A stretch of 48,013 nucleotides of DNA from an uncultured Lachnospiraceae bacterium (GCA_910585995.1 CAJUGG010000037.1:1-48013); one strand, 5' to 3'. Shown: positions 16,506 to 26,163, counted from the first letter of the stretch. Notes: a model not told the origin generated them from the sequence alone. Translations and numbers: made by a program.

Positions 16506-17957
16506 CTACCACCCGATCAGCCAGGAGTAGATTCCCTCGTATTTGTATCTGGATGCATCCCATGAGAAATCTTTTCTCATGCCTCTTGCAACCATCTCAT
16601 CCCACTCTTTCCGGTGTACAAAATACGTATATTTTGCATAGTTGATGACTTCCATCATATCCCACGGATTGTAATTGGTAAAGGAGAATCCATCGCCCTT
16701 TCCTTCATACTCATTGTATGGCTCCACCGTGTCTTTGAGTCCGCCTGTCTCTCTGACAATCGGAACCGTCCCATAGCGGAAGGAGATCAACTGCGTCAGT
16801 CCGCATGGCTCAAATGCGGACGGCATCAAAAAGGCATCTGCTGCTGCATACAGCTTGTGAGACAGCTCGTCTGCATAATAGATATTGGCAGAAACCTTAT
16901 CCGGATATTTCCATGCATAATGACGGAACATATCCTCATATCTCTGATCACCCGTACCGATCACTACCAATTGTGTATTGTCATCGACGATCTGCTCCAT
17001 CACCTCTGCGATCAGGTCTAAGCCTTTCTGATCTGTCAGACGGGAGATCAGTCCGATCATCATCTTATTTTCATCCACGGTCAGTCCCAACGCTTCCTGA
17101 AGCGCTCTCTTATTGGCTGCTTTGCCTTTCTTAAAGTTCTTCAGCGTATAGTTCTTATCCAGTTTCTCATCGGTGTTAGGATTCCAGATCTCATAGTCGA
17201 TACCATTAACGATTCCTCTAAGATCCATATGTCTTGCAGACAACAGGCCGTCTAAGCCTTCTCCATACATCGGAGTCTGGATCTCGTAGGCGTAGGTCTC
17301 GCTGACCGTCGTAATGTAATCGGCATAGACCAGACCGCCCTTTAACATATTGGCATCCCGTTTAAACTCCAGCTTGTCCGGGGTAAACACATAATCCGGA
17401 AGCCCGGTCAGACCCTGCATGGTCTCGATATCCCAGATCCCCTGGAATCTTAAGTTATGAATTGTCATAATCGTCTTGATGCCCCGGTAGAACTCTCCCT
17501 GAGCAAACTCCGTCTTCAAATAGACAGGGATCAGTCCTGCCTGCCAGTCATGACAGTGGATCAGATCCGGACGGAAACCGACGATTGGCAGGATGGACAA
17601 GACCGCCTTGGAGAAAAACGCAAACTTCTCAATATCCGTACGGAAATCCCCATAGGGCTTCGCTCCGCCAAAATAGACCAAATTGTCAATAAAATAATAG
17701 GTCACGCCTTCTAATTCATAGGTCATAACCCCCACATGTGCTCCTGGATTATAGGAACCTGTTCCCATATAAAAATGGGTGATGTACTTGAAATTGTTAC
17801 GGAATTTGTCCGGGATACAAGTATAATTCGGAATAACTACCCGAACATCCCACTCCTCTTTGTTAAATCCTTTTGGCAATGCACCACATACATCTGCAAG
17901 ACCCCCCGTCTTGACAAAAGGTACACATTCAGATGCTGCAAATAGTATTTTTTTCAT
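16506..17957 (-). CDS. glgA: Glycogen synthase (ADP-glucose type)
   Basis: A 483-residue GT5 glycosyltransferase. The N-terminal KTGGLADV (K16) binds ADP-glucose, DLIHCHDWQAGLIPVYL is typical of bacterial GlgA, and EPCGLTQLISFRYGTVPIVRE contains the catalytic glutamates. It adds glucose from ADP-glucose to glycogen in the cytoplasm. The start at 17957 (MKKILFAASE) has GGAGGAG upstream; a frame extending to 18203 runs through the promoter and is rejected. The gene stands alone here, without glgB, glgC or glgD. Confidence 0.95.
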   Translation of the reverse strand: MKKILFAASECVPFVKTGGLADVCGALPKGFNKEEWDVRVVIPNYTCIPDKFRNNFKYITHFYMGTGSYNPGAHVGVMTYELEGVTYYFIDNLVYFGGAKPYGDFRTDIEKFAFFSKAVLSILPIVGFRPDLIHCHDWQAGLIPVYLKTEFAQGEFYRGIKTIMTIHNLRFQGIWDIETMQGLTGLPDYVFTPDKLEFKRDANMLKGGLVYADYITTVSETYAYEIQTPMYGEGLDGLLSARHMDLRGIVNGIDYEIWNPNTDEKLDKNYTLKNFKKGKAANKRALQEALGLTVDENKMMIGLISRLTDQKGLDLIAEVMEQIVDDNTQLVVIGTGDQRYEDMFRHYAWKYPDKVSANIYYADELSHKLYAAADAFLMPSAFEPCGLTQLISFRYGTVPIVRETGGLKDTVEPYNEYEGKGDGFSFTNYNPWDMMEVINYAKYTYFVHRKEWDEMVARGMRKDFSWDASRYKYEGIYSWLIGW

Positions 17958-18003
17958 ACGATGGACTCCTCCATAAGAATATAAGAAATATTTTGATAAT
18001 CTA

Positions 18004-18012
18004 ATCATACCA
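18004..18012 (-). promoter_or_regulatory. Extended -10 promoter of glgA
   Basis: TGGTATGAT on the minus strand (TATGAT at 18004-18009), about 45 bases before the start codon. A clear -35 is absent (TTTAGA at 17 bases), consistent with an extended -10 promoter. Confidence 0.5.
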
Positions 18013-18061
18013 CACTCTTCCAGATTTCTAAAGCACATTTTTATAAAAATAGTAAAAATAC

Positions 18062-18089
18062 TTGCAAAAACCTGATTTTTATATAAAAT
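18062..18089 (+). promoter_or_regulatory. Promoter of the ABC-F gene
   Basis: TTGCAA (18062-18067), 16 bases, TAAAAT (18084-18089). The start codon lies about 45 bases beyond the expected transcription start. Confidence 0.45.
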
Positions 18090-18141
18090 ATATGATGGTG
18101 TATTATTAACAAGGATCATTGCATAAAGAAAGGTTGAACTT

Positions 18142-19782
18142 ATGATTAGTGCAAATAATGTAACACTTAGACTGGGTAAAAAAGCCCTGTTTGAGGATGT
18201 CAATATTAAATTTACAGAAGGGAATTGCTATGGCTTGATCGGTGCCAATGGTGCCGGCAAATCCACCTTTTTAAAGATTCTCTCCAAAGAATTGGATTCT
18301 ACAAGCGGCGAGATCGCCATCACGCCGGGACAGCGCCTCTCCTTTTTAAAGCAGGACCATTTTCAATATGATGAATACACGGTCATGGACACGGTCATCA
18401 TGGGAAATGCCCGTCTGTATGAGATTATGAAAGAAAAAGACGCCATCTATGCCAAAGAAGATTTTACCGACGCCGACGGCATCCGCGCCAGTGAACTCGA
18501 AGGCGAATTTGCCGATATGGACGGCTGGGAGGCAGAATCCAATGCTTCTATGCTCCTGAATGGACTGGGGATCGAGACAGATCTTCACTACTCTGTCATG
18601 AAAGATCTGACCGGCGCACAGAAAGTCAAGATCCTGCTCGCGCAGGCTCTCTTTGGCAACCCGGATATCCTGCTCCTCGACGAGCCTACCAACCACTTAG
18701 ACCTAGATGCTATCGCATGGTTAGAAGAATTTTTAATCAATTTTGAAAATACCGTCATTGTGGTCTCCCATGACCGTTATTTTCTTAACAAAGTCTGTAC
18801 GCATATTGCAGATATCGACTATGGCAAGATCCAGCTCTATGCCGGCAACTATGATTTCTGGTATGAGTCCAGTCAGCTTATGATCCGCCAGATGAAAGAA
18901 GCCAACAAGAAAAAAGAAGAAAAGATCAAGGAACTGCAGGAATTTATCTCCCGGTTCTCCGCCAACGCTTCAAAGTCCAAGCAGGCAACTTCCAGGAAAA
19001 AAGCGCTGGAGAAGATTCAGCTTGACGAGATCCGTCCTTCCAGCCGCAAATATCCCTATATTGATTTTCGGCCCAACCGGGAGATCGGCAATGAGGTGCT
19101 GACGGTGGAAGGCATCTCTAAGACCATCGACGGCGTCAAAGTATTAGACAATCTTTCCTTTATCTTAGGACATGATGACAAAGTGGCTTTTGTGGGCAGC
19201 AATGAATTTGCCAAGACCACGCTGTTTAAGATCCTCTCCGGCGAGATGGAGCCGGACGAAGGCACTTACAAATGGGGCGTCACCACCTCCCAGTCCTATT
19301 TTCCAAAGGATAACTCCAGGGAATTTGACAATGACGATATCATCGTTGACTGGCTGACGCAGTATTCGGAGATCAAGGATGTAACCTATGTGCGCGGTTT
19401 CTTAGGGCGTATGCTCTTTGCCGGAGAAGACGGAGTGAAAAAAGTCCGCGTGCTGTCCGGAGGGGAAAAAGTCCGCTGTATGCTGAGCAAGCTGATGATC
19501 TCCGGCGCCAATGTGCTGATCCTCGACGAGCCTACGGACCATCTGGATATGGAGTCTATCACCGCTCTGAACAATGGAATGATCAAGTTTCCGGGCGTGC
19601 TTTTGTTCTCCTCACGTGACCATCAGATCGTCCAGACCACGGCCAACCGCATCATCGAGATCCTGCCCAATGGCTCCATCATTGACAAGATTACCACGTA
19701 CGACGAATATCTGGAAAATGATGAGATGGCAAGAAAACGTACCGTATATACCAGCCATCAGTTTGTAGAAGAAGACAACTAA
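18142..19782 (+). CDS. ABC-F family ATPase (YkpA/YbiT-like)
   Basis: A 546-residue soluble protein with two ATP-binding domains and no membrane segments. The first has a good Walker A (GANGAGKST) and Walker B (LLLDEPTNHLD), but its signature is LTGAQKV. The second has LSGGEKV and LILDEPTDHLD, but a degenerate Walker A (GSNEFAKTT). These departures match the YkpA/YbiT branch of ABC-F proteins (from memory), so they are probably ancestral rather than decay. ABC-F proteins act on the ribosome as translation factors. The linker has the usual charged coiled coil (EANKKKEEKIKELQEF). The SPFH gene follows 21 bases downstream. Confidence 0.88.
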   Translation: MISANNVTLRLGKKALFEDVNIKFTEGNCYGLIGANGAGKSTFLKILSKELDSTSGEIAITPGQRLSFLKQDHFQYDEYTVMDTVIMGNARLYEIMKEKDAIYAKEDFTDADGIRASELEGEFADMDGWEAESNASMLLNGLGIETDLHYSVMKDLTGAQKVKILLAQALFGNPDILLLDEPTNHLDLDAIAWLEEFLINFENTVIVVSHDRYFLNKVCTHIADIDYGKIQLYAGNYDFWYESSQLMIRQMKEANKKKEEKIKELQEFISRFSANASKSKQATSRKKALEKIQLDEIRPSSRKYPYIDFRPNREIGNEVLTVEGISKTIDGVKVLDNLSFILGHDDKVAFVGSNEFAKTTLFKILSGEMEPDEGTYKWGVTTSQSYFPKDNSREFDNDDIIVDWLTQYSEIKDVTYVRGFLGRMLFAGEDGVKKVRVLSGGEKVRCMLSKLMISGANVLILDEPTDHLDMESITALNNGMIKFPGVLLFSSRDHQIVQTTANRIIEILPNGSIIDKITTYDEYLENDEMARKRTVYTSHQFVEEDN

Positions 19783-19803
19783 TGCTTTGGGAGGATAAGG
19801 GAT

Positions 19804-21216
19804 ATGGGAATTATCAGAGCAGCCAAAAATACCATCAGCGGTATGCTTGCAGATAGCTGGTTAGAAGTCTATGAAGCAGAGGATATGTCGGATCAGACGG
19901 TCTTCACAAGAGGCGTCCCGGTCCGGAAGGGGCAGAACCGAAAAGGAAGCAAAGACACCATCTCCAACGGGTCCGTCATCCATGTCTATCCCAATCAGTT
20001 TATGCTCCTGACCGACGGGGGCAGGATCGTGGACTATACCGCAGAAGAGGGGTATTACGAAGTCAATGATTCGTCCCTGCCCTCCCTTTTTAACGGAGAA
20101 TTTCGGGATACTTTGGAGGAATCTTTTCAGAGGCTGTGCTTTGGCGGACAGACGCCCACCAGCCAGAAGGTCTGTTTTATCAATCTGCAGGAGATCAAAG
20201 GGATCAAATTTGGCACCCGTAATCCGGTCAATTACTTTGATAACTTTTACAACGCAGAGTTATTCTTAAGAACACATGGAACCTATTCCATCAAGATTAC
20301 AGACCCTCTGAAATTCTATGCCGAAGTCATCGCCAAAGACAAAAACCGGGTCGATATCACTTCGATCAATGAGCAGTATCTCCATGAATTTTTAGAGGCT
20401 TTGCAGTCCGCTCTGAATCAGATGTCCGCAGACGGAATCCGCATCTCTCATGTGACCTCTAAGAGCCGAGAACTTGGCCGCTATATGGCAGACGTCTTAG
20501 ACGCCGAGTGGAATCATACCCGTGGTATGGAGATCCAGGTGGTGGGCATCGCCAGCATCACTTATGATGAAGAGTCTAAAAAGCTTATCAACCTTAGAAA
20601 TCAAGGCGCCATGTTAAGTGACGCCTCCATCCGGGAAGGCTATGTCCAGGGAGCCATGGCGCGGGGCATGGAAGCAGCCGGCTCGAACCGCTCCGGCGCC
20701 ATGGCCGGTTTTATGGGCATGAATATGGGGATGCAGACAGGCGGCAGCTTTATGGAGGCTGCTTCTGCGACCAATGCCGCACAGATGCAGAATACCCAGG
20801 CCGCGGCGGGCAGCTGGACTTGCGCCTGCGGCACTGTCAATACCGGAAGATTCTGCTCCGGATGCGGACAGCCAAAGCCGGACAGCAGCCAAGGCTGGAC
20901 CTGCTCCTGCGGCACCGTCAATACTGGGAAATTCTGTTCCGCTTGCGGAAAACCAAAGCCAGGCAGCAGCCAGAATTGGACCTGCTCCTGCGGCACCGTC
21001 AACACTGGCAAATTCTGTTCTGCGTGCGGGCAGCCAAAGCCAGACAACAGCCAAGGCTGGACCTGCTCCTGCGGCACTATCAACACGGGCAAATTCTGTT
21101 CTGCATGCGGGCAGCCAAAGCCGGACAGCAGCCAGAGTTGGACCTGCTCCTGCGGCATCGTCAATATGGGCAAATTCTGTTCAGGCTGTGGAAAACCAAA
21201 GCCCTCCAACAGCTGA
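19804..21216 (+). CDS. SPFH-domain protein with five C-terminal zinc ribbons (YdjI-like)
   Basis: A 470-residue protein. Residues 1-270 form an SPFH/band-7-like domain similar to B. subtilis YdjI; 270-335 is Gly/Met/Ala-rich. From W338 five copies of a 27-residue unit follow, each with two CxCG/CxxCG pairs, such as WTCSCGTVNTGKFCSACG. Each unit should bind one zinc. The start at 19804 follows GGGAGGATAAGG. Together with the next two genes it matches the ydjG-ydjH-ydjI membrane-stress set; in Bacillus YdjI works with the PspA-like YdjF, which is not present here. The DNA just past the stop is a decayed sixth unit whose Trp codon became the TGA stop. Confidence 0.82.
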   Translation: MGIIRAAKNTISGMLADSWLEVYEAEDMSDQTVFTRGVPVRKGQNRKGSKDTISNGSVIHVYPNQFMLLTDGGRIVDYTAEEGYYEVNDSSLPSLFNGEFRDTLEESFQRLCFGGQTPTSQKVCFINLQEIKGIKFGTRNPVNYFDNFYNAELFLRTHGTYSIKITDPLKFYAEVIAKDKNRVDITSINEQYLHEFLEALQSALNQMSADGIRISHVTSKSRELGRYMADVLDAEWNHTRGMEIQVVGIASITYDEESKKLINLRNQGAMLSDASIREGYVQGAMARGMEAAGSNRSGAMAGFMGMNMGMQTGGSFMEAASATNAAQMQNTQAAAGSWTCACGTVNTGRFCSGCGQPKPDSSQGWTCSCGTVNTGKFCSACGKPKPGSSQNWTCSCGTVNTGKFCSACGQPKPDNSQGWTCSCGTINTGKFCSACGQPKPDSSQSWTCSCGIVNMGKFCSGCGKPKPSNS

Positions 21217-21259
21217 ACTCGCGCCTGCGGCACTGTCAATACCAGAACATTTTCTCATT
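20815..21259 (+). repeat. 81-bp tandem repeats encoding zinc ribbons
   Basis: Units start at 20815, 20896, 20977, 21058 and 21139, exactly 81 bp apart and highly similar. A sixth, broken unit follows at 21211-21259 outside the reading frame's end. Such repeats can expand or contract by recombination or slippage. Confidence 0.9.
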
Positions 21260-21291
21260 GAGGAAAACAACAACCATCTTGAGGTATATCC

Positions 21292-22350
21292 ATGTCTGTC
21301 CTTACATACAAATGTCCAAACTGCGGCGGTTCTCTGATCTTTCAGCCTAAGACACAGCAGTATGCCTGTGAATACTGTCTGTCCGAATTTGACCAGACGG
21401 CATTAGATGCCTCCACACCGGAAGCAGATTCCCATGTGAATGAAGATGCAGCTTTGCACGAAGAAGTCCCGCAGGAGGAAGAGATCTCTCTCTATACCTG
21501 TCCCTCCTGCGGCGCCCAGATCGCTGCAGACCCGACTACGGCTGCCACATTTTGTTACTATTGTCATAATCCGATCGTCCTCTTTGGACAGCTGTCAGGG
21601 GATCAGATGCCTTCGCATATTGTCCCTTTTCAGATCACCAAAGAAGAAGCCAAAGAACAGTTTTTAGCCTGGATCCGCGGCAAGACCTATCTTCCGCCTG
21701 CTTTTTACTCTCCGGCACAGATCGAACGGTTATCCGGCATCTATTTCCCCTACTGGACTCTGGACTGTACCCTGCAGGCAGATCTGCATACGACAGCCAG
21801 AGACCTCAGAGTCTGGCGCTCTCATGACACGGAATACACCGAGACCAAGACCTATGCCATCCATCGCTTAGGAGAGATCTCCCTGAAGGAACTCACCCGC
21901 AATGCGCTTCAGAAATCCCAAGGCAGGATGCTAGAGGGTATCCTCCCTTTTGACCTAAAAAAAGCCCAGCCCTTTCGGCCAAGCTTTTTATCTGGATTTC
22001 AGGCAGAGGTGAAAGATCTGGAAAAAGAGACCTTCCTGCAAAGTCTGAAGGAAGAAACGGACTGCTATGCAAAAAGCCTTCTCTCCCATACCATTACCTC
22101 TCACCAGCATCTCACTACAGACAGTTTTCGCACATACAACGTACAGCATAAGTGGCATTATACCCTGCTTCCTGTATGGATCCTCACCTATCAGCATCAA
22201 CAAGAGACTTACTATTTTGCCATGAACGGACAGACCGGAGAGATCTGCGGCCGTCTCCCCATCCATATGCGAAAACTAGTCTTCACCTGTGCCAGCATCT
22301 TCGCCGCCATCACCGCAGGGATTACCTTACTTGGAGGTCTGCTGTTATGA
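21292..22350 (+). CDS. TFIIB-type zinc-ribbon membrane protein (YdjG-like)
   Basis: A 352-residue protein with two zinc ribbons near the N-terminus: CPNCGG with CEYC (about 9-32), and CPSCGA with CYYC (about 69-92). A long globular region follows (YFPYWTLDCTLQADLHT; WHYTLLPVWILTY), then one C-terminal membrane helix. It resembles YdjG of B. subtilis, part of a stress-related membrane complex with YdjH and YdjI. TTGAGGT precedes the start. The stop overlaps the next gene by four bases (ATGA), which couples their translation. Confidence 0.78.
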   Translation: MSVLTYKCPNCGGSLIFQPKTQQYACEYCLSEFDQTALDASTPEADSHVNEDAALHEEVPQEEEISLYTCPSCGAQIAADPTTAATFCYYCHNPIVLFGQLSGDQMPSHIVPFQITKEEAKEQFLAWIRGKTYLPPAFYSPAQIERLSGIYFPYWTLDCTLQADLHTTARDLRVWRSHDTEYTETKTYAIHRLGEISLKELTRNALQKSQGRMLEGILPFDLKKAQPFRPSFLSGFQAEVKDLEKETFLQSLKEETDCYAKSLLSHTITSHQHLTTDSFRTYNVQHKWHYTLLPVWILTYQHQQETYYFAMNGQTGEICGRLPIHMRKLVFTCASIFAAITAGITLLGGLLL

Positions 22351-23114
22351 TAAAAAAACTATCCTTACTTGTCCTTTTCTGCCTGCTTATCTCCTTTCCT
22401 GTGTTGTCGGCTCCTTCTGCTATTCATGATGACGCCGGACTCTTTTCTCAGGAGGAGACTGCGGCACTTTCAGAAGAGATCCAACGGCTTCAGGAGCAGA
22501 CCCAGATGGACTATGCCATAGTCACCACAAGAGATGCCAAAGGCAAGACCGCCCGTTCTTATGCAGATGACTTTTATGAAGCACAAGGGTACGGCGTCGG
22601 AGAAGAACACAGCGGTATGCTCTATCTGATTGATTTAGACAACCAGGAAATCTATATCTCCACAGAAGGACAGATGCTCCATCATCTGACGGATGATCGC
22701 ATCGAGTCCCTGTTAGACGACGCTTTTACACATGCAGCAGAGGAGCATTATGCGGACAGTGCATATTCTGTCCTGCAAGGAGTCGGAGACTATCTCGCAC
22801 AAGATGCCCCCAAGAACCACTTCCCTCTGGCACTTTTGATCGGAAGCATCGCAGGTCTGATCGCCTCTCTTAGCACTTTTTTCGCGGTCAAGAGCCGCTA
22901 CTCTTTAACTCACGAAACCTACCACTATCCGCTGCACGAAAAAAGCACCCTGCATCTGACCGTCTCCGAAGACCGTTTGATCCATCAGACCCTGACCCAC
23001 CGAAAGATCCCCAAAGACCCACCATCCTCTCCCTCATCTTCCCATAACCACACCACCACTCATCACTCCAGCAGCGGACGCACTCACGGAGGAGGCGGGC
23101 GACGACTTTCCTAA
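22347..23114 (+). CDS. TPM-domain membrane protein (YdjH-like)
   Basis: A 255-residue protein with a signal peptide (MIKKLSLLVLFCLLISFPVLS), a TPM domain (HDDAGLFSQEETAALSEEI through LQGVGDYLAQ), a membrane helix (LALLIGSIAGLIASLSTFFAV) and a Ser/His/Gly-rich tail ending THGGGGRRLS. TPM domains face the outside; the tail would be in the cytoplasm. The start at 22347 has GGAGGT nine bases before it and overlaps the preceding stop. A longer frame from 22152 overlaps YdjG and is rejected. It probably forms a complex with the two proteins encoded upstream. Confidence 0.82.
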   Translation: MIKKLSLLVLFCLLISFPVLSAPSAIHDDAGLFSQEETAALSEEIQRLQEQTQMDYAIVTTRDAKGKTARSYADDFYEAQGYGVGEEHSGMLYLIDLDNQEIYISTEGQMLHHLTDDRIESLLDDAFTHAAEEHYADSAYSVLQGVGDYLAQDAPKNHFPLALLIGSIAGLIASLSTFFAVKSRYSLTHETYHYPLHEKSTLHLTVSEDRLIHQTLTHRKIPKDPPSSPSSSHNHTTTHHSSSGRTHGGGGRRLS

Positions 23115-23121
23115 GCCCCGC

Positions 23122-24132
23122 CTACTTCCAAGGCAGCTCCGGATGCTCTAACTTCTTATCCCTAAGCATCAGCTCTTCCATAGCCTCTCTCGCAGACTTT
23201 CCTTCAAACAACACCTGATTCACTGCTTCTACAATCGGCATGCTCACCTGATACTGATGGGCCAGCTTTTTGGCTGCTTTGGCCGAATATACGCCCTCCA
23301 CCACCATCTTAACTTCCTCCATGGCCTGTTCCATCGTCTTCCCCTGTCCAATCAGATAACCTGCCTTACGATTCCGGCTATGCACTGAAGCACAAGTCAC
23401 AATCAGATCTCCAATCCCTGTCAGCCCATTAAACGTCTCAATATGGCCGCCCATAGCGACCCCCAGGCGGCTCATCTCCGCAATTCCCCTAGTAATCAAT
23501 GCCGCCTTCGTATTGTCTCCGCAACCCAGTCCATCCGCGACTCCTGCTGCCAGCGCAATCACATTCTTCAGCGCCCCGCCTAACTCAATCCCCAGCATAT
23601 CCGGACTCGTATAGACCCGAAACCGCTCATTCATAAAAATATTCTGAATCCATTCCGCCGTCTGTCTGTCCTTCGCCCCCACTACTGCAGTAGTAGGAAT
23701 CCTGCGCCCCACCTCTTCTGCATGACTCGGCCCGGACAACACTGCCACATTCACCCCCTGAAGCTCCTGCTCCAAAATATCCGTCAGGATCATCAGCGTA
23801 CTCTCCTCGATCCCCTTCGCCAGATTCAGCACAATCTGCCCGGACCGTACATGCGGTGCCATCTTCCTTGCCGTCCCCCGAACCGCTGTCGAAGGAACCG
23901 CCAGCACACACAACTCCATCCCTCTGACCGCATCTTCCAGAACTGCCGTAAACACAATCTCCTCCGAAAGTCTCACCCCCGGCAGCTTCGACACATTCTC
24001 TCTCTTCTCATCAAGCGCCCTCACTTCTTCCTCCCGATGAGACCAGACCATCACCTCATGCCCATTATCACTCAACACCTTTGCAATCGCCGTCCCCCAA
24101 CTCCCGGCCCCAATCACACTAACCTTTGCCAT
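23122..24132 (-). CDS. gpsA: Glycerol-3-phosphate dehydrogenase [NAD(P)+]
   Basis: A 336-residue enzyme with the dinucleotide motif GAGSWG (8-13), LAKGIEE, VAVLSGPSHAEE and the catalytic region ELGGALKNVIALAAG. It reduces dihydroxyacetone phosphate to sn-glycerol-3-phosphate, the backbone for phospholipids. PlsY, which uses this product, lies immediately upstream, and Der precedes it, a common clostridial order. It is convergent with the TPM gene with seven bases between. Confidence 0.95.
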   Translation of the reverse strand: MAKVSVIGAGSWGTAIAKVLSDNGHEVMVWSHREEEVRALDEKRENVSKLPGVRLSEEIVFTAVLEDAVRGMELCVLAVPSTAVRGTARKMAPHVRSGQIVLNLAKGIEESTLMILTDILEQELQGVNVAVLSGPSHAEEVGRRIPTTAVVGAKDRQTAEWIQNIFMNERFRVYTSPDMLGIELGGALKNVIALAAGVADGLGCGDNTKAALITRGIAEMSRLGVAMGGHIETFNGLTGIGDLIVTCASVHSRNRKAGYLIGQGKTMEQAMEEVKMVVEGVYSAKAAKKLAHQYQVSMPIVEAVNQVLFEGKSAREAMEELMLRDKKLEHPELPWK

Positions 24133-24203
24133 ACCCTACTTCTCCTCTCTATTCCTCATAATCCCTTTCCCGAAGCATGCATCTCTCCACTAAATCAGCC
24201 TCT

Positions 24204-24836
24204 CTACTTCTGAAAAATCTTCCGCTCTGTCCCATGCAAAAGATTTTTAATATTCATTTTATGCCGCCAGATCGCCATCCCCGACAGCGCTGTACACACC
24301 AGATAAAACTCCAACAGATGCTCCTGGCTCATCCCATAATATCCCATCTGTCCTAGCACCACCAGATCCATCACAAGTTCAATCACCACCAAGATCGACC
24401 CCAGAGACACATACCGCGTCAAAAACACCGCCAGCAAAAACGTTGCAGATTCCAGCACCGTCACAATCGGCCCAAGCGTCAGCACCAGCCCCGCCGTACA
24501 GGCAATCCCCTTGCCACCCTTAAATCCAAGATGCACCGGATAATTATGCCCCAGGATGGCCCCAGCAGCCGCATAGATGCCAAGAAGAGGCAGCATATCT
24601 CCATAATCCCGCTGAAACAAGATCCGAACCAGCAACACCGCTAAAACCGTTTTGGCCACATCCCCAAGAAGGACGATAATCCCCGCCTTTTTTCCCAGCA
24701 CCCGCAGCGCATTCGTCGTCCCCGCATTGCCGCTTCCATATTCCCGGATGTCAATTCCATTCATTCTTCCATAGATATACGCCGTCTGAAACAATCCAAA
24801 TACATAGCCAATGAACAGACAAATCACACGTACCAT
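24204..24836 (-). CDS. plsY: Acyl-phosphate:glycerol-3-phosphate acyltransferase
   Basis: A 210-residue membrane protein with about five helices and the PlsY motifs GSGNAGTTNALR, GHNYPVHLGFKGGKG and a C-terminal IWRHKMNIKNLLHGTE. It transfers the acyl group from acyl-phosphate to glycerol-3-phosphate, making lysophosphatidic acid. It starts one base after the Der stop, and GpsA, which supplies its substrate, follows. Confidence 0.95.
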   Translation of the reverse strand: MVRVICLFIGYVFGLFQTAYIYGRMNGIDIREYGSGNAGTTNALRVLGKKAGIIVLLGDVAKTVLAVLLVRILFQRDYGDMLPLLGIYAAAGAILGHNYPVHLGFKGGKGIACTAGLVLTLGPIVTVLESATFLLAVFLTRYVSLGSILVVIELVMDLVVLGQMGYYGMSQEHLLEFYLVCTALSGMAIWRHKMNIKNLLHGTERKIFQK

Positions 24837-24837
24837 C

Positions 24838-26163
24838 TTATCCTTGATCCTTTCTCTCCCGAATGATAAATTTCAATGAAGTCCCTTTAAATCCAAAGGT
24901 ATCCCGAATACGATTCTCCAAATACCTCGTATAAGAAAAATGCATCAGTTCCTTATCATTGACAAAGATCACAAACGTCGGCGGCTTTACTGCTACCTGC
25001 GTCACGTAGAAGATCTTCAGCCTCTTTCCCTTGTCAGAAGGCGGCTGCTGCATGGCCGTTGCTTCCATAATAATCTCATTTAACACACCTGTCTGGATCC
25101 GAAGCGTCTGATTCTCAATCACCATATCAATGGTCTCAAACAATTTTCCCAGACGCTGCCCAGTCTCAGCAGAGATAAATAAGATCTCCGCATAAGGCAT
25201 AAACGATAAGACTTCCCGCACCTTTCTGGAAAATTCATAGATCGTCTTGTCATTTTTCTCGATGGCATCCCACTTGTTGACTGCCACGATCATCCCTTTG
25301 CCCCTGTCATGGGCGATGCCTGCGATCTTGGCATCCTGTTCCGTCACGCCTTCTGTGGCATCGATCACCACCACCACCACGTCTGCGCGCTCCACCGCGG
25401 TCACGGTGCGGATAATGCTGTAGCGCTCCAGCTCTTCTTTTACTTTGCTTTTTCTTCGTAGTCCCGCAGTATCAATAAAGACATACTCTCTGTCATTCCA
25501 GCAGATCTTGGTGTCAATCGCATCTCTTGTCGTCCCCGCGATATCGGATACAATCACGCGGTTCTCTCCCACTAACTTATTGATAATCGAAGATTTTCCC
25601 ACATTGGGCTTGCCCACGATGGCCACTTTCGGGCGCTCGTCCTCTTCTTCTTCCTGCTCCGACGATGGGAAATGATGGATCACTTCATCTAACATATCTC
25701 CGATCCCAAGTCTGGATGACGCGGACACAGGGATGGGGTCTCCGATCCCCAGATTATAAAATTCATAGACGTCTGCCATATATTTTTGGAAACTGTCCAC
25801 CTTATTGACCACCAATACCACAGGTTTTTGAGAACGCCTGAGCATATCTGCCACCTTAGAATCCGCATCCTGAAGTCCTTGTCTGACATCCACCAAAAAA
25901 ATGATCACATCTGCTGTATCCATGGCAATCTGTGCCTGTTCCCGCATCTGAGACAGGATAATATCGCCGCTGTCCGGCTCGATCCCTCCTGTATCGATCA
26001 AAGTAAAATAATAATTCAGCCAGGTCACGTCTGCATAGATCCGGTCCCTCGTCACGCCCGGCGTATCTTTTACAATGGAGATATTCTCTCCCGCCAGCGC
26101 ATTAAATAACGTAGACTTCCCCACATTGGGACGGCCCACAATCGCTACAATCGGTTTACTCAT
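24838..26163 (-). CDS. der: Ribosome biogenesis GTPase Der (EngA)
   Basis: A 441-residue protein with two GTPase domains: GRPNVGKSTLFNAL with DTPGVTRD and NKVD, then GKPNVGKSSIINKL with DTAGLRRK and NKWD. A KH-like C-terminal domain ends FIIRERKD. It acts in assembly of the 50S ribosomal subunit. The family's usual length and all G motifs are present. It sits between the DUF512 gene (14-base gap) and plsY. Confidence 0.97.
   Translation of the reverse strand: MSKPIVAIVGRPNVGKSTLFNALAGENISIVKDTPGVTRDRIYADVTWLNYYFTLIDTGGIEPDSGDIILSQMREQAQIAMDTADVIIFLVDVRQGLQDADSKVADMLRRSQKPVVLVVNKVDSFQKYMADVYEFYNLGIGDPIPVSASSRLGIGDMLDEVIHHFPSSEQEEEEDERPKVAIVGKPNVGKSSIINKLVGENRVIVSDIAGTTRDAIDTKICWNDREYVFIDTAGLRRKSKVKEELERYSIIRTVTAVERADVVVVVIDATEGVTEQDAKIAGIAHDRGKGMIVAVNKWDAIEKNDKTIYEFSRKVREVLSFMPYAEILFISAETGQRLGKLFETIDMVIENQTLRIQTGVLNEIIMEATAMQQPPSDKGKRLKIFYVTQVAVKPPTFVIFVNDKELMHFSYTRYLENRIRDTFGFKGTSLKFIIRERKDQG

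Noticed and set aside
18142..19782. ABC-F gene as a pseudogene because of the odd Walker A and signature motifs
   Set aside because: The same departures are typical of the YkpA/YbiT branch, and the frame is full length with all other motifs.
20614..21350. Long antisense and alternate-frame ORFs over the zinc-ribbon array
   Set aside because: They arise from the periodic 81-bp repeat; only the plus-strand frame gives conserved cysteines and a domain-like start.
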